From positions 2,159,378-2,214,460 of the forward strand of contig BFEA01000227.1 in assembly GCA_003427395.1 (NCBI GenBank): 55,083 bases of DNA. The letters run 5' to 3'. Of this stretch, positions 9,885 to 20,344 are shown in pieces (positions within the stretch are counted from its first letter, which is position 1; every line of letters begins with the position of its first letter). The translations under genes and the position numbers were made by a program. The DNA is from Chara braunii (Eukaryota > Streptophyta > Charophyceae > Charales > Characeae). The notes under the pieces were generated by a model. It was not told the DNA's origin, did no database searches, and was given only the letters and a program-made list of their open reading frames with translations.

Positions 9885-10942
9885 CTCGCTACTCTCATAG
9901 CGCTGGTCTGATCAAGGTCGGCGAGAAGAAGTGGTGATGGAGGAATAGCGAAGGAGGGAGGAAGAGAAGAAGGGTTTGATAGTGGGGGAAGCAGGCCGAA
10001 GAAGAAGTGGCAAAGTCTACTTACCTGGAGCGTGCGGAGCGTCATGGAGCATCATCGGCGGCATCTTCAAGAAGAGAGAAGCACCTCCTTTCCTTGAACC
10101 TGCATGCATGTGTGTGTCCCCTACCTTCTCTCTCTCTGACCCTCTGAAGGTGACTGCTGTTGATCTGGTCAGGAGTCGAAGTCTGGATCTGGGTTGTCCT
10201 AGCTGTCAGGTCTGAGCCGTCAGAGTCTGATGACCCAAGTGTGATGTGCCAGGAACTGGTCACACTAGAGTAGGTGGCCCTGTGTTCTGCGAATAGGAGT
10301 AGGTTTCTCTCATATCCCTCTTGATAGGCAGGCTGGGTAGCGTTATCAAGAACCAAGAGTCGATGTGGGAAGTGGCTATGTGCCACGTCAGATAGCATGT
10401 ACCAGGCAGTATAAGGATGATATTGAGTATCTATAGGGCCTGTTGAGCCCAACAGAAAGAAACATTGGAACGAAGTATTCCTGCCTGGTTGGACAAGTGA
10501 ACCATCCGAATCTGCGTTGTACTGAGTATCTATAGGGCCTGTTGAGCCCAACAGAAAGAAACATTGGAACGAAGTATTCCTGCCTGGTTGGACAAGTGAA
10601 CCATCCGAATCTGCGCTGTACTCCATACCTGCATCAGACACCCAGCAAGTTAGTAAAAGTTAGAAAAAAAAAAAAGTCTATATCAAGAGAGGAAGCAAGA
10701 CAACAGAAACACATTACCAAAAGTTCGATCCAGGAGGCCAGACAGTGCATCAAAAAAAAAAAAAAAAAAAAAAAAAAGGGACATATTCAAGTTCATTCTA
10801 GTTGGTCTATTGTTGATTGTACGCAGCACCTTCCACCGTTAAAAAGAAAGAGAAAAACGAAAGTATAACTACTCCATTACCGCAAGGCAAGACCAAGTCC
10901 GTAAGTGGGATAGTACCTTGGTGACCCGGCGGAGGGTTTCCT
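9885..10942 (+). other. Gypsy-3 untranslated leader
   Basis: The region between primer site and gag has no convincing frame. It contains a 99-bp tandem duplication (see separate entry) and A runs at about 10664 and 10752-10777. Its length is in keeping with the long leader seen in Gypsy-2. Confidence 0.5.
10424..10621. repeat. Perfect-like 99-bp tandem duplication
   Basis: Two copies start at 10424 and 10523 (TGAGTATCTATAGGGCC...) and differ by a single base near the end (GCGTTGTAC versus GCGCTGTAC). Each includes the inverted pair GGGCCTGTTGAGCCC. The near identity marks a very recent duplication inside the retroelement leader. Confidence 0.9.
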
Positions 10943-11591
10943 GTGTCGGTAGTCATCATGGATGACTATCCCATTCAGGGCCTGTTGGCCCTTTCTGTCT
11001 TGTTGGGGCCGCTGTTCCGGCTTATGTTCCCACTGGGGTTCGGGCGTGTGTGCACGTCCCGCATGCTGATGCGGTCTGGAACAGTGACGCCTGGCCCTAC
11101 ACCTGCGGAGCAGGCAGAGATAGATCGTAAGTTGGCTGAGAAGAAAAAGGAGAGAGAAGCCAAGAAAAAGCAGAAAGAAGAAGAAGCAAGAAAGAAAATG
11201 AAAGAGAAGATGGAGAAAGAACTGGAAGAGGAATTGAAGAGCATAGAAGAAGAAGAAGAGACAAAACAGGAGGAAGAACAAACATTGCAAAGACGTCATC
11301 CCATCGGCATTCCGGAGAGTTGTACAGCACAGAAACTTCCCATTGAGCCCTTGAATTGGGCTAATCAATACTACTACTCCAGCGAATTACTGAAAGAGTC
11401 GGAAGAAGAACGTGATGTGTTCCTTGCCAAGCTGGCCACGGTGACAGATACCGTTGAGCGAAACCTGATGATGGAAGAAAAAAGGGCTGAGTTGCACAGT
11501 AAATTGCTGGCAACTAGAAGACAAGAAATTGATGAAAAGAAAAGACTGCAGGCAGAAGGGGAAAGATTGCAAAAGGCCTTAGAAGCCCAAA
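10943..11591 (+). pseudogene. Gypsy-3 gag, N-terminal part only
   Basis: The frame opens at 10943; a likelier functional start is the internal Met before RSGTVTPGPTPAEQAEIDR. This is followed by a long Lys/Glu coiled coil (KLAEKKKEREAKKKQKEEE) and further helical sequence (LLATRRQEIDEKKRLQAEGE). The same design, a short polar head then a charged coiled coil, is seen at the start of Gag in Gypsy-2. Recognisable Gag sequence ends near LEAQK at about 11591. The capsid core, zinc knuckle, protease and reverse transcriptase are absent. The frame runs on to 11791 in unrelated DNA. Gag forms the virus-like particle in intact elements; this one cannot. Confidence 0.7.
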
Positions 11592-11722
11592 AGGTCAGTT
11601 TTCATGTGCGCAGCGACACAATTGCTTGGGGTGGCGTGGACGGGGATCGAGACGCACGGAAGTGCGTCGACGACGTTGAGACCATTGATGCCGCACATTG
11701 GTGGTCCAAATATGCACGAGTC

Positions 11723-11822
11723 GTAGCGACTTATATTCCTACCCTTGCATATGAAATTTCTGCACGACAAGGCTCGTTCGATTCCGCTTGAACCAGAACT
11801 AGGTAGGGATATAAGTTGCTAC
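11723..11822. repeat. 21-bp inverted repeat (hairpin)
   Basis: GTAGCGACTTATATTCCTACC at 11723-11743 is matched in reverse complement at 11802-11822 with two mismatches, enclosing a 58-base loop. It lies between the broken gag and the first inverted arm (11825), so it may be the edge of another small element. Confidence 0.75.
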
Positions 11823-11824
11823 GG

Positions 11825-12720
11825 TGTCGAGCGCATGGTCCCCGGAGAGGAAACCTTCTCGGCCTCGTCACGCAGAATGACAGATTCGCGAGTCGCACCA
11901 CATGAAAAGGAAGCATCGGAGCCGCTTCGACCGAGTGCGCCAACTATACCTCTATCAAGTCCCTACGACAGGATAGGGCCTCGCAATGTATAACTTACCT
12001 CCACTCGGGTGAGCGTATCCCGAACTAGCTACCAGTCAACAATACGAAAGTTTTTACATGCAATAGCGGAGGAGGACCAACCGAGGGCGTTTCTCGTACA
12101 CTGTAGCATTGGGGCTACGTGCGGTCGACGCCCAGATCAAGCCCGTACGCGAGTTGCCGCGTGGGGCGATGCTCTCCCACGCGAGGCCCTACGTCGGTAG
12201 ACTAGGACACCTAAACTTAACCACGCGTCGCATAATCGATAATCTCACTAACTCAAAATACACACATATGCCTAGTCCCTTTTTGCAAACCTTACAACCC
12301 ATAACTCGAAGTGTGCACGAGCATTAGGGTGTGACCCGCGTGAAAATGCATAAGAGGAGCGCGCGCACGAAGGAAATCACAATCGTTCAATCATGAGTAC
12401 ACACGCGATCGATTGTAATACCAACGCTTCACGTGTTACCCACGATCGCGTGACCCTTTGTGAGTTTCAGGGTCGCGCATGGCACACAAGTGTCGAACAA
12501 GAAATACCGTGAAGGAAGCTTCCTTCACGCTATTGAAGTGTTGAAGGATACGTCGTTCAATATCATGAAGGAGGTTTCCTTTACGGAATTTCGTGTTCGG
12601 CGCTTTTGTGTTGTGCTCGACCCCGCAAGTTGTCTCATCTTATACCACGCCCCCGTATTCCCCTCTCCCTCTCTCTCCTTCCTCTTCCATAAAGTCTTAC
12701 CCACTAGGGTCTTTTAAAGC
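11825..12720 (-). repeat. Long inverted arm, left copy
   Basis: From TGTCGAGCGCATGG at 11825 this sequence corresponds, in inverted orientation, to the sequence running down from 16779. Shared blocks include CCCTACGACAGGATAGGG, GAGGGCGTTTCTCGT, CGACTAGGACA, GCCTAGTCC and the palindromic CGTGAAGGA...TCCTTCACG block (here 12508-12529, a perfect 22-bp palindrome). The order of blocks is kept. The arms are clearly diverged, so the structure is old. A third partial copy lies at 47040-47514. Confidence 0.7.
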
Positions 12721-15440
12721 CGCAGCGTATAGGGCACGTGCACCCCCTCCTGTGTCGCGTCCCTATTGACATCGATTTCATCATCCACACCTTACCCTCC
12801 CATGCACATGCGTCCGACTCGCCCTCCCCTCCTGCCACACGACCCGCATCCATAGGGAGCGCACCTCCGTGGAGATCCTTGTAATGCTATAATTGCTCCA
12901 ATTTCTTTCTCTTCATTTTGTAGTTCGTGTTGTAGTGGATGTCAACGAGTGTCTTGCCTATCATCTGTAGGAGCTAGTCGTGATCCTCGCCCCACTGTTG
13001 ATCGCCACCTCGACCCAGCCGGTGCTCGTCATACTGCTCCTTGGAACCATCGTGCTGGGTCGGGACTGTCATGATGCTCGTCATGGTGGTCACGGTGAAT
13101 CAGCCCATGATTTAGCGTAAGATTCTCTCGCTACTTGCACACTTGGTGAGTGGTGCATTAAGCGCGCGCGCAAACGAGGGAGTAGGTAAGAGAGAGAAGA
13201 GAGAGGACTTACCTTCGTCGAACAAGGGTAGGCGGACGGGCGCTGCTGCACGCAGGCGAAAATAAACGAGAGTATGGTGATGTATTCTCCCATGTTCTAG
13301 CAGAGATTCATTCCCAATTATACGGAAGGTTTGCATGGTGTTGCTTGAGACCGTCGTGCCTCTCCAGATCGTGCTGATTTCGTTTTCATATTTTGTGTGT
13401 TGCTAATGGACGCTTAAATAATCGTCGTATTCCCCATGATGTTGCTTGTCTGTAGTTATGTTGCGATGCATTCGAAGTCGTCATCTCATCGAACCAAGCT
13501 TTGCACTTGGTCGGACCAACGGTCTGGTGCGTCCGGGCGATTAGGGGTGCAGAGCCAGAGAGAGAGAGGGAGAGAGAGGGAGAGAGAGAGAGGAGTTGTC
13601 AGGAAATTGGTCCGAGGAAGAGGACGATTACAACCAACACGAATACAATGCACCCTCATTCGGACTGTATCTGGCCTGCAAGATAGTTTGTATACGATTC
13701 GATACAGTTGTTGTTATTGTAGTACTGCTTGTTGTTTTTTTTTAACTTGTTACTCGGTACTGCGGGTTGCACACATAATAGAAGAAGAGTAGGAGTACTG
13801 AGGGGAGCTGAAGGTAGAGAAAGATGGGTACTCACCTATTCATGGAGTGATTGTGATTTAGAGGTACATATGCCTGCACAAATTTAGTTGGAATACCGAC
13901 CAGATACATTGGCAGTTAGAGCGTAGATAAACGACGGTCTAGAGCAAGCAATAAGAACCGCACCAGGTTGTACTTGTCGGCTATGACCTATAGTGACAGA
14001 GAGTTGGTGACGAAACGTAGGGCTTCGATAGGTGCGTTAAGGAAGAGAAGGTAAGTAGCAGAGTATTAGCAAAGTGGAAGGTTAGAGAAAGGCACGTGGA
14101 AAAGAGGAAGATTGGAAAGACAGGCGGAGGCTGTGTTGACCTGGCAAGAGTCGTTTAAAAAACCCACCAAGATCAGACATAGCAAGGATGACGGATTGAA
14201 AGCTCTTTCATGATTTTATGGGTAGTGTTGCATGAATATTCTTAGTTGGACGGCCTAGTACCTGACAGGGAGAAGGTGTGAATGAGGAAGTAAGGCCTGC
14301 TGCGACGAAAAAACTTGGTAAAGTAGAGACCCGAGAAGGCTATCGGACTTGTTGTGTGAGTCTAACGGCATTGAGAGTTTGGAGTATGCTAAAACCCGAC
14401 GTACGTGTTCGTTGAGCTACAACTGTTGATATGAAATTTTGTAGGGACCTGTTGCCGTCGGAGACAATTGTTATCGCTCCCAACAGATTACATGATTACT
14501 TGTGAAGAACTGCCGCTGCTGTCAGCGGTAAATTATTGTGACTACGAGATTGATGCTGCCGACTTCTCTTAAAGGTGCTACTGCTTTCTTCCTTGAGAAA
14601 ATGCGGCCAGTGTGTTCTGCTATCATTACTATTGTACTCGCCGTTGTATAAGTATCAGACATAGGTTGCTGCTATAACAACGAACTGCTACCAGGTTTCC
14701 TGCCCTTGCTATCAACTGTACTTTCGGTTGTGCGATTGTTTCTACACGGCAGAAAACAGAGTCGTGTTCTATCTTATAGTTCCTGTTGCTAATCGCTATG
14801 GTTCAAGTGTTCGGACTCATACATCAACGATTGGCCACGATTGCGGGGACCTCAGGAGAGTGAAGATACACAGACCTTCTCCACGTGAGTTTGAGTGAAC
14901 CTTTTCCCGAATCTTGAGAGACTAAATTTCCTACTTTTATTTTTTTTACTCTAAGTCTAATCTGTGTGTGGGAGAGGATGGCGACTGGTGGGATTTCAAC
15001 CCACAAGACTGCAGGAAAACCTTGTGGGAGGTCAACCCATCGATTGCGGGAACTCTGCCAGAGCCCAGGCGGAGTTTTTGAGGCAGGGAACACCCAGGTA
15101 TGAGTGAAAGGTGATGGATTGCGTCTTGGTGATTGTTTGTGTATTGCGTGAATGCTGATGGACAAGTCACATCAATATTTGTGAGAGTGATCATCTAATG
15201 TCATACAAACCCTTTATCTGATTGATTCAACCAACTTACTTTGCATATCCAAGGGCACGCGCGTATACACATACACTCGGTACCCACGACAATGCGCATG
15301 TTTATTTTTGCTATTTGAATTAATTGGTCGGACATTGGTCCTGAACCTGAAATTCGAGGTCCTAGTCCAGGACATTCCAAGTTCCTCTTCAGCACAAAAG
15401 GGTTTCCTCTATGTGCTGAACATTTGCGCTCTGCCTATCG
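12720..15440. other. Interior between the two inverted arms; no gene recognised
   Basis: No transposase-like or other recognisable frame was found. A (GA)n-rich stretch lies at about 13556-13592. The remaining frames are short and overlap on both strands. If the arms are the ends of one DNA transposon, this interior has lost or never had coding capacity. Confidence 0.4.
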
Positions 15441-15449
15441 TAGTGCTAT

Positions 15450-16779
15450 GCCTAGGGGTCAGAGTCAGAGGAGCCGTGAGGGTTGAACGGTTCGTCCTTC
15501 AGCCGTTCTATGTCGTGAAGGATACCTCCTTCACGATACTTCATTTCCGACACTTGAGTGTCGTGCGCACCGTGGAGGGTCGAGCGATAATGAGAAACGC
15601 GGAAAGCGTCGCCATGTCAGTCGATTGCGGGAGTTCGCATAACTGGATATTGTGGTTTCCCTTCACCCCTGGTCCCCTGGTTCTCTTTTAAACTTTTTTA
15701 CACGGACCACACCTGAATTCTCACGCAAATTAAGTTATGGGTCTGAACATTCGCAGAGAGAACCAGATGCGAATCTAACACTTTCTTGAGTACGGTTGTC
15801 ATAGTCAGCAGATGCACGTGTTTAGCATAGACCGAGGCCTATGCATATTTACACGTTCGCGAGCGCACGACAATTTAATTTTCTTTGTTTAAAAGTTATC
15901 TTGGTGGAATGATAAAGTTTTGGGTAGAAGCGTTAGCGTGTTGCTGGTGGTGTGCCAAACAACTCACCACCACTCCAAGTTCCCTTCTGCCCTCAGTGTC
16001 ATTCTACCCTACCCCGCTTGGGGCACAACAGAGTGCCGAAGATGGCAGGGTGTTCGGTCTGTTTCTGTGCTCGTTAAGAGACTGACCCCTTATTGGGTGC
16101 GCCAACCGACACCTGAGCGTCGAATGCGAGCCCATGATTAAAAAACGACCGCATGTTTATGGGCACTACATAGTACTGCATCATCGCAAATGCTAACGTA
16201 TTCGCGCATGGCTAAATCAATATGACCAAAGCTCGCGCTGCGACGACCATTTATGCGGATTCTCGCACACGGCGTCTGCATGCTCTAGCACGAGAACAGT
16301 TACGGATCGAGCAAAAAAAAGGACTAGGCGCGATATTGTAAGTAAACTCGAGTATTAGTTGAACAGTGTATCGCGTGACGGAATGACTGTCCTAGTCGAA
16401 CGGTGTAGGATTGTGTTCGAGAGATCAACGCCACGAGCAACGATTCGTGCGTGGGTCCGATTCGGGCGTTAACCACGCTTACCCCCTATGCTACAGCGAA
16501 CGAGAAACGCCCTCGGCTGGGCCACCTCTGTGATTGCACACGAAAAACCTTCACATGTGGTTCGGTAGCTCGGTGGGGATACACCCACCTTAGGGATAGT
16601 GACAGCTCCCGCGGATGGAGGTAAGTTGTGCCTCGCGTGACCCTATCCTGTCGTAGGGGCTCGCGAGAGGTACGGCTGGCGCACTCGGCCGGAGCGGCAA
16701 ACCCTCTCTGCGACAAGTCCTGCAAAATGCTGCGTGACGTGGCTGGGAGGGTCCCCCTGCGGGACCGATGCGCTTGACA
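15450..16779 (+). repeat. Long inverted arm, right copy
   Basis: Mirror image of 11825-12720, ending GGGACCGATGCGCTTGACA at 16779. The palindromic block here is CGTGAAGGATACCTCCTTCACG (15514-15535, imperfect centre). I found no clear target-site duplication outside the two ends. Either this is one roughly 5-kb element with terminal inverted repeats of about 1 kb, or two copies of one repeat lie head to head. Confidence 0.65.
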
Positions 16780-16803
16780 GCGGGCCTTGGATGGCAGATC
16801 ACA

Positions 16804-16871
16804 AAATTATGCTCATGCCCACCTCGTGCACCGTAGTGGCCCAGTGGCTGCTGGGTATGAGCATAATTTCA
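16804..16871. repeat. Inverted repeat AATTATGCTCAT / ATGAGCATAATT
   Basis: AATTATGCTCATGCCCA at about 16804 is mirrored by GGGTATGAGCATAATT ending near 16868, and a further related block (GCCCATAATTTTG) follows at about 16892. It lies just outside the right arm. Function unknown; a small insertion footprint is possible. Confidence 0.6.
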
Positions 16872-17312
16872 GCCATCCGGTAGAAGGGTATATGCCCATA
16901 ATTTTGCCTGCGAAAGGTTTAGAATTTGTGCATTCCGGTAGTTGGTTATAGCTGCAATTGTGCAGTGCCAACCTGGGTCCACCTCAGTCCTGGGCATGGA
17001 AATAATTTCCACCTACAGTTTTCTGGGTATAATTGCGAGTTGGCGCTGGGACTGGGTACAGATGCAATTTTTCCAGCGCCAACTTTCACCTATTCCCAGA
17101 AACAAACAAAACCAACGGTGGGTGTATCTTTCCTTGTTTTTTCGGGCAGATACATGCTCTATTTTGCACATTTCGGGAGTACTGTGGCGAGGCCCTTAGC
17201 TCCTGTTTATCAACAGTCTCAAGCGTTTACCGTTCAGCTACACCCGCCAGCGCCCTGCTCCCGTGGCAAAGAGGGTTGGATAAAGATTCTGAATCTGGAT
17301 GGGTTTTTTAGC

Positions 17313-17541
17313 AGAGCTGCAGAAAAGCAGATCCGTCCCGTTTTTCTGCACTTCTCCACAAGCACGACTACGTTCAGACGTTGAATCCAATCCGCTTTGC
17401 TGGTGGGACTCGCCCCGATCAGTGTCTCATGTAGAGCTGCAGAATGTTGTTCGATCTCGGATTTCTGCACCTCTAGCAAGAAGGTCCAGATTCAGGTATT
17501 CAATCCAATCCTCTACTGGTAGTGGGACCTCGCCCCCGATC
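17313..17541. repeat. Diverged tandem duplication, period 120 bp
   Basis: AGAGCTGCAGAA starts both units (17313 and 17433). They share TTTCTGCAC, TTCAATCCAATCC/TTGAATCCAATCC, GTGGGAC and CGCCC..CGATC in the same order. Confidence 0.75.
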
Positions 17542-17651
17542 TTCTGCAACATATAGGCGCGCGGACACCGCGAAGCCGTGTGCGGTCAGGGACCTGAAGT
17601 TGGTGTTGACGCGTCCTTTTGGTCGGATCCATACATCGACCGATCGATCTA

Positions 17652-17765
17652 GGGACATCGCCACGTCCTATTTGTGCCTCCTGTTTGTCGGGGAGAGAGA
17701 GAGAGAGAGAGTCGATCTCTCGTGGGACATTGCCACGTCATCATTGCGCTTCCTGTTCTTCGGAT
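17652..17765. repeat. Tandem duplication, period 71 bp, followed by (GA)n
   Basis: GGGACATCGCCACGTCC at 17652 and GGGACATTGCCACGTCA at 17723 each lead into a CCTGTTTGTCGG / CCTGTTCTTCGG block. A long (GA)n microsatellite follows at 17809-17890. Confidence 0.75.
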
Positions 17766-17805
17766 CGTGAGATAGATAGATCGGTCGATCGAACGCAGAA
17801 GGGGG

Positions 17806-17808
<3 letters not shown>

Positions 17809-17890
<82 letters not shown>
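17809..17890. repeat. (GA)n microsatellite
   Basis: About 40 GA units without interruption. Reading frames through it are artefacts. Confidence 0.95.
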
Positions 17891-17891
<1 letters not shown>

Positions 17892-18350
17892 ACTAGCTTC
17901 GGTAAACAACTGCGGTGGTGAGATCACTCCCGATCGTGATTGTCAAGACATGACTGGTCAGTATCCCATCGTCCCTGGATGATACTTCTCTGCCCGTCCT
18001 TCCTCTCTCCCGTTCATATAGCCTCTGTATGGACAGATGTGAACAGCAGTGAGAGTAACGGCATATGCGTGCATTGGGGAGCACGGGAACGGAGACGGAA
18101 GAGAGCCGGAAATGCCACGTTGAAGAGGAGGCTAACGTTGTCAACGGATACTCCCACATAGAGCAGTGGGGATGGAAGATTGAAGGCGAGAGGAAGAGTG
18201 GGCCCTACCTGTGTGGTTCACAACTCTGCGAGAACCGTTTGGCTTCTCTTTTCGTTTCGTTTCTCTTCCCCTGTGCTTCTTTCTCGATGTTGTCAAGATT
18301 TCGGCTTATTAAACACAGATCACGCGGCCCCTCCCCGGCCTACCCCTCCC

Positions 18351-18381
18351 GCACGCACACGCACGCACACGCACGCACACG

Positions 18382-18426
<45 letters not shown>

Positions 18427-18540
18427 ACACACACACACCACACATACATACACACACACAAAAAAAAGGAAAGAAACAAGCACACACACACACAAGCACA
18501 CACAAAAACACATACACAAGAGCACACACACACAAACATA
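18351..18540. repeat. (CA)n-rich microsatellite, first block
   Basis: Interrupted CACG, CACA and ACAT units. It directly precedes the hammerhead-like sequence at 18541 and is balanced by a second (CA)n block at 18663-18756. Confidence 0.95.
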
Positions 18541-18592
18541 ACCACAGACAAACCTCCTGATGAGCCGGTGAAAGTTCGATGAAACTGTTTGG
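18541..18592 (+). ncRNA. Degenerate hammerhead-ribozyme-like motif
   Basis: CTGATGAG at 18557-18564 and GAAAC at 18581-18585 are spaced as in a hammerhead core, with CCGGTGAAAGTTCGAT between them related to the intact stem II seen at 54968-55026. Several stem II pairs are lost, and no convincing stem I or cleavage triplet lies upstream. The sequence after the core (TGTTTGG, AGTCACG, TTTTT) also matches the flank of the 55-kb copy, so it is a decayed family member. It is probably inactive. Confidence 0.55.
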
Positions 18593-18662
18593 CATAGTCA
18601 CGGTTTTTCCCCTGGAGATGTGTATATCTTAGCCAACAGGACCACACACAAATCATAACGCA

Positions 18663-18681
18663 TCACACACGCACACACACA

Positions 18682-18756
<75 letters not shown>
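18663..18756. repeat. (CA)n microsatellite, second block
   Basis: About 45 CA units with two minor interruptions, followed by (ATC)n-like triplets to about 18785. Confidence 0.95.
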
Positions 18757-18757
<1 letters not shown>

Positions 18758-19071
18758 ATCATCATCATTATTATCATCATCATCACAGAGAAGTAATCTA
18801 CCGAACCGCTCGGATAAAAAACCTTTCTCTTTCTCTCCAGTGCAGTCGATAGCGGGCAAGCACAGGGGGATGCCACGATAGAGACAAAGGTCAAGCTGGG
18901 CGCCTCTCAGCGACAAAGCGTTTTTCGATTTCGTTGAAGGGAGGAGGGATTCGGATTGTGGTATGGCAGTGCCTGTTTCTGAACACAATGATGGGTATTC
19001 GCACTTGGTCTTGGTCGAGACTCGAGCACGTGATCTTTTGTTTATCATGATTAGGACAGGAAGATAAAAAA

Positions 19072-19423
19072 TTGGACACGTGGTTAATGGAAGGCCCAAA
19101 ACTCGGGGTTTTTCGCCGCATCACTACATATTTTGCGAACAAACTATGCAGGCTCATAATACAAATATAAAAAATGAAACAGGCAAAAAAAAAAAAAAAA
19201 AAAACTCAAAAGGACACACCAATTTTTTTCCCCAATTCGGTGTTTTTGCCAACTTCTTCGTTACTTGTCCAAATACACTCAAAATGAATACAGATATACC
19301 CTCAAACACATACATATCAAACAAAAGAAAAAAACAAGAAAAAAATAAAAATTTAGGGAAATATGGCAGTTTCGGTGAAAAATTCGCCGAAAATAGCACC
19401 ACCCATTAACCACGAGTGTTGGA
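19072..19423. mobile_element. Putative 352-bp MITE
   Basis: TTGGACACGTGGTTAATGG at the left is mirrored by CCATTAACCACGAGTGTTGGA at the right; the uninterrupted identical core is GTGGTTAATGG. Inside, GGGGTTTTTCGCCG and CGGCGAATTTTTCACC continue the inverted similarity. A homopolymer A run lies at 19184-19204. There is no coding capacity, and I could not define a target duplication. Confidence 0.5.
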
Positions 19424-19429
19424 CTGCTC

Positions 19430-20340
19430 CCCTCCCCTCCGCTCCCGTCCGGCCCCTTTCTTAATCTTCTGCGCAGAACAGGAAGATGATAGATAATCGA
19501 AGCCCCTGCTCCCCTCTTTACAAAAAAAAATAGTCGTAACCCCTTGGTCGGTGCCTATTCCCCCCCCCAACCCCCCCCTGGCCCCTTTGTCTCCTGCTCC
19601 CTCTCCAAGGAACAGGGAAAAAGACCGTCCTGTGCATCATTTGCATCGCCGTTGTTATATTGCACGAAGGGTCTTTTTCTCTCTGCTTCTCCCGTGCGTC
19701 TCTCCTTCGGTTCCCGTGCACGGTATTTTTTTGTTTTTTTTAAATTGAGAAAAGAAAGATCGTTGGGAAAAAAACGTGGCTTGAAGTGCATGAGGTTGCG
19801 AAGTTTTCACGTTTCGTAACTGAAATTGCATCAATTCTTTCTTTTTGAAATTTAATGGGGACACCTACTGTGGGGGTCGATCACTTGCATTATGAACCGC
19901 TCAACATGCATTATGATCAACGGTTCACATCAAGTTGAATAATCGTTTGATGATCATGTGATTTTTTTTTCCCTTGTTCTTTCGGTGTTTCTTTCTTTTT
20001 GACTTTTTTTTTGTTTCAGCAGCAAGGGAAGAACGCTAACTATTATTGTGATATTGTTGGCGGACTTACCTGTTGTCTTGGCTGTGTTGTGTGCCTGTGT
20101 GCTTATTTGTGTGTGTTGATGATCATGCTGGCCTGAGTCGCGGTGCCTGTAATAGAATAGAACGTCATCACATAGAAGCTAGAACAACAATCAGAATTAG
20201 TAAAAATATTATTTCCTTGTTATTAAACTTTTTGTTCAGATAGTGTGAATCTGCTTCGGGTGACCGTTAAAATTATTGTCTCTTTATTTATTTTTGCGGT
20301 AAAACAACCTGGCCGACGAATTTTCTTGTTCCTGTCCTTC
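19430..20340. other. No gene recognised; region preceding Gypsy-1
   Basis: C-rich and T-rich tracts and no domain-bearing frame. I looked here for a 5' LTR and primer site matching the LTR at 25888-27722 and found none, so Gypsy-1 appears truncated at its 5' end or its 5' LTR lies outside recognisable sequence. Confidence 0.4.
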
Positions 20341-20344
20341 GAAA

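Noticed and set aside
10042-10641. A 199-codon minus frame with a repeated block
   Set aside because: It runs antisense through the Gypsy-3 leader, and the repeat is the 99-bp DNA duplication. No domain is present.
14980-15080. Possible tRNA B box (GGTTGAAATCCCACC on minus) near 14987
   Set aside because: No matching A box or cloverleaf arms at tRNA spacing; probably coincidence.
18065-18656. Frames of Thr-His and Val-Cys repeats
   Set aside because: They arise from the (CA)n microsatellite read in different frames.
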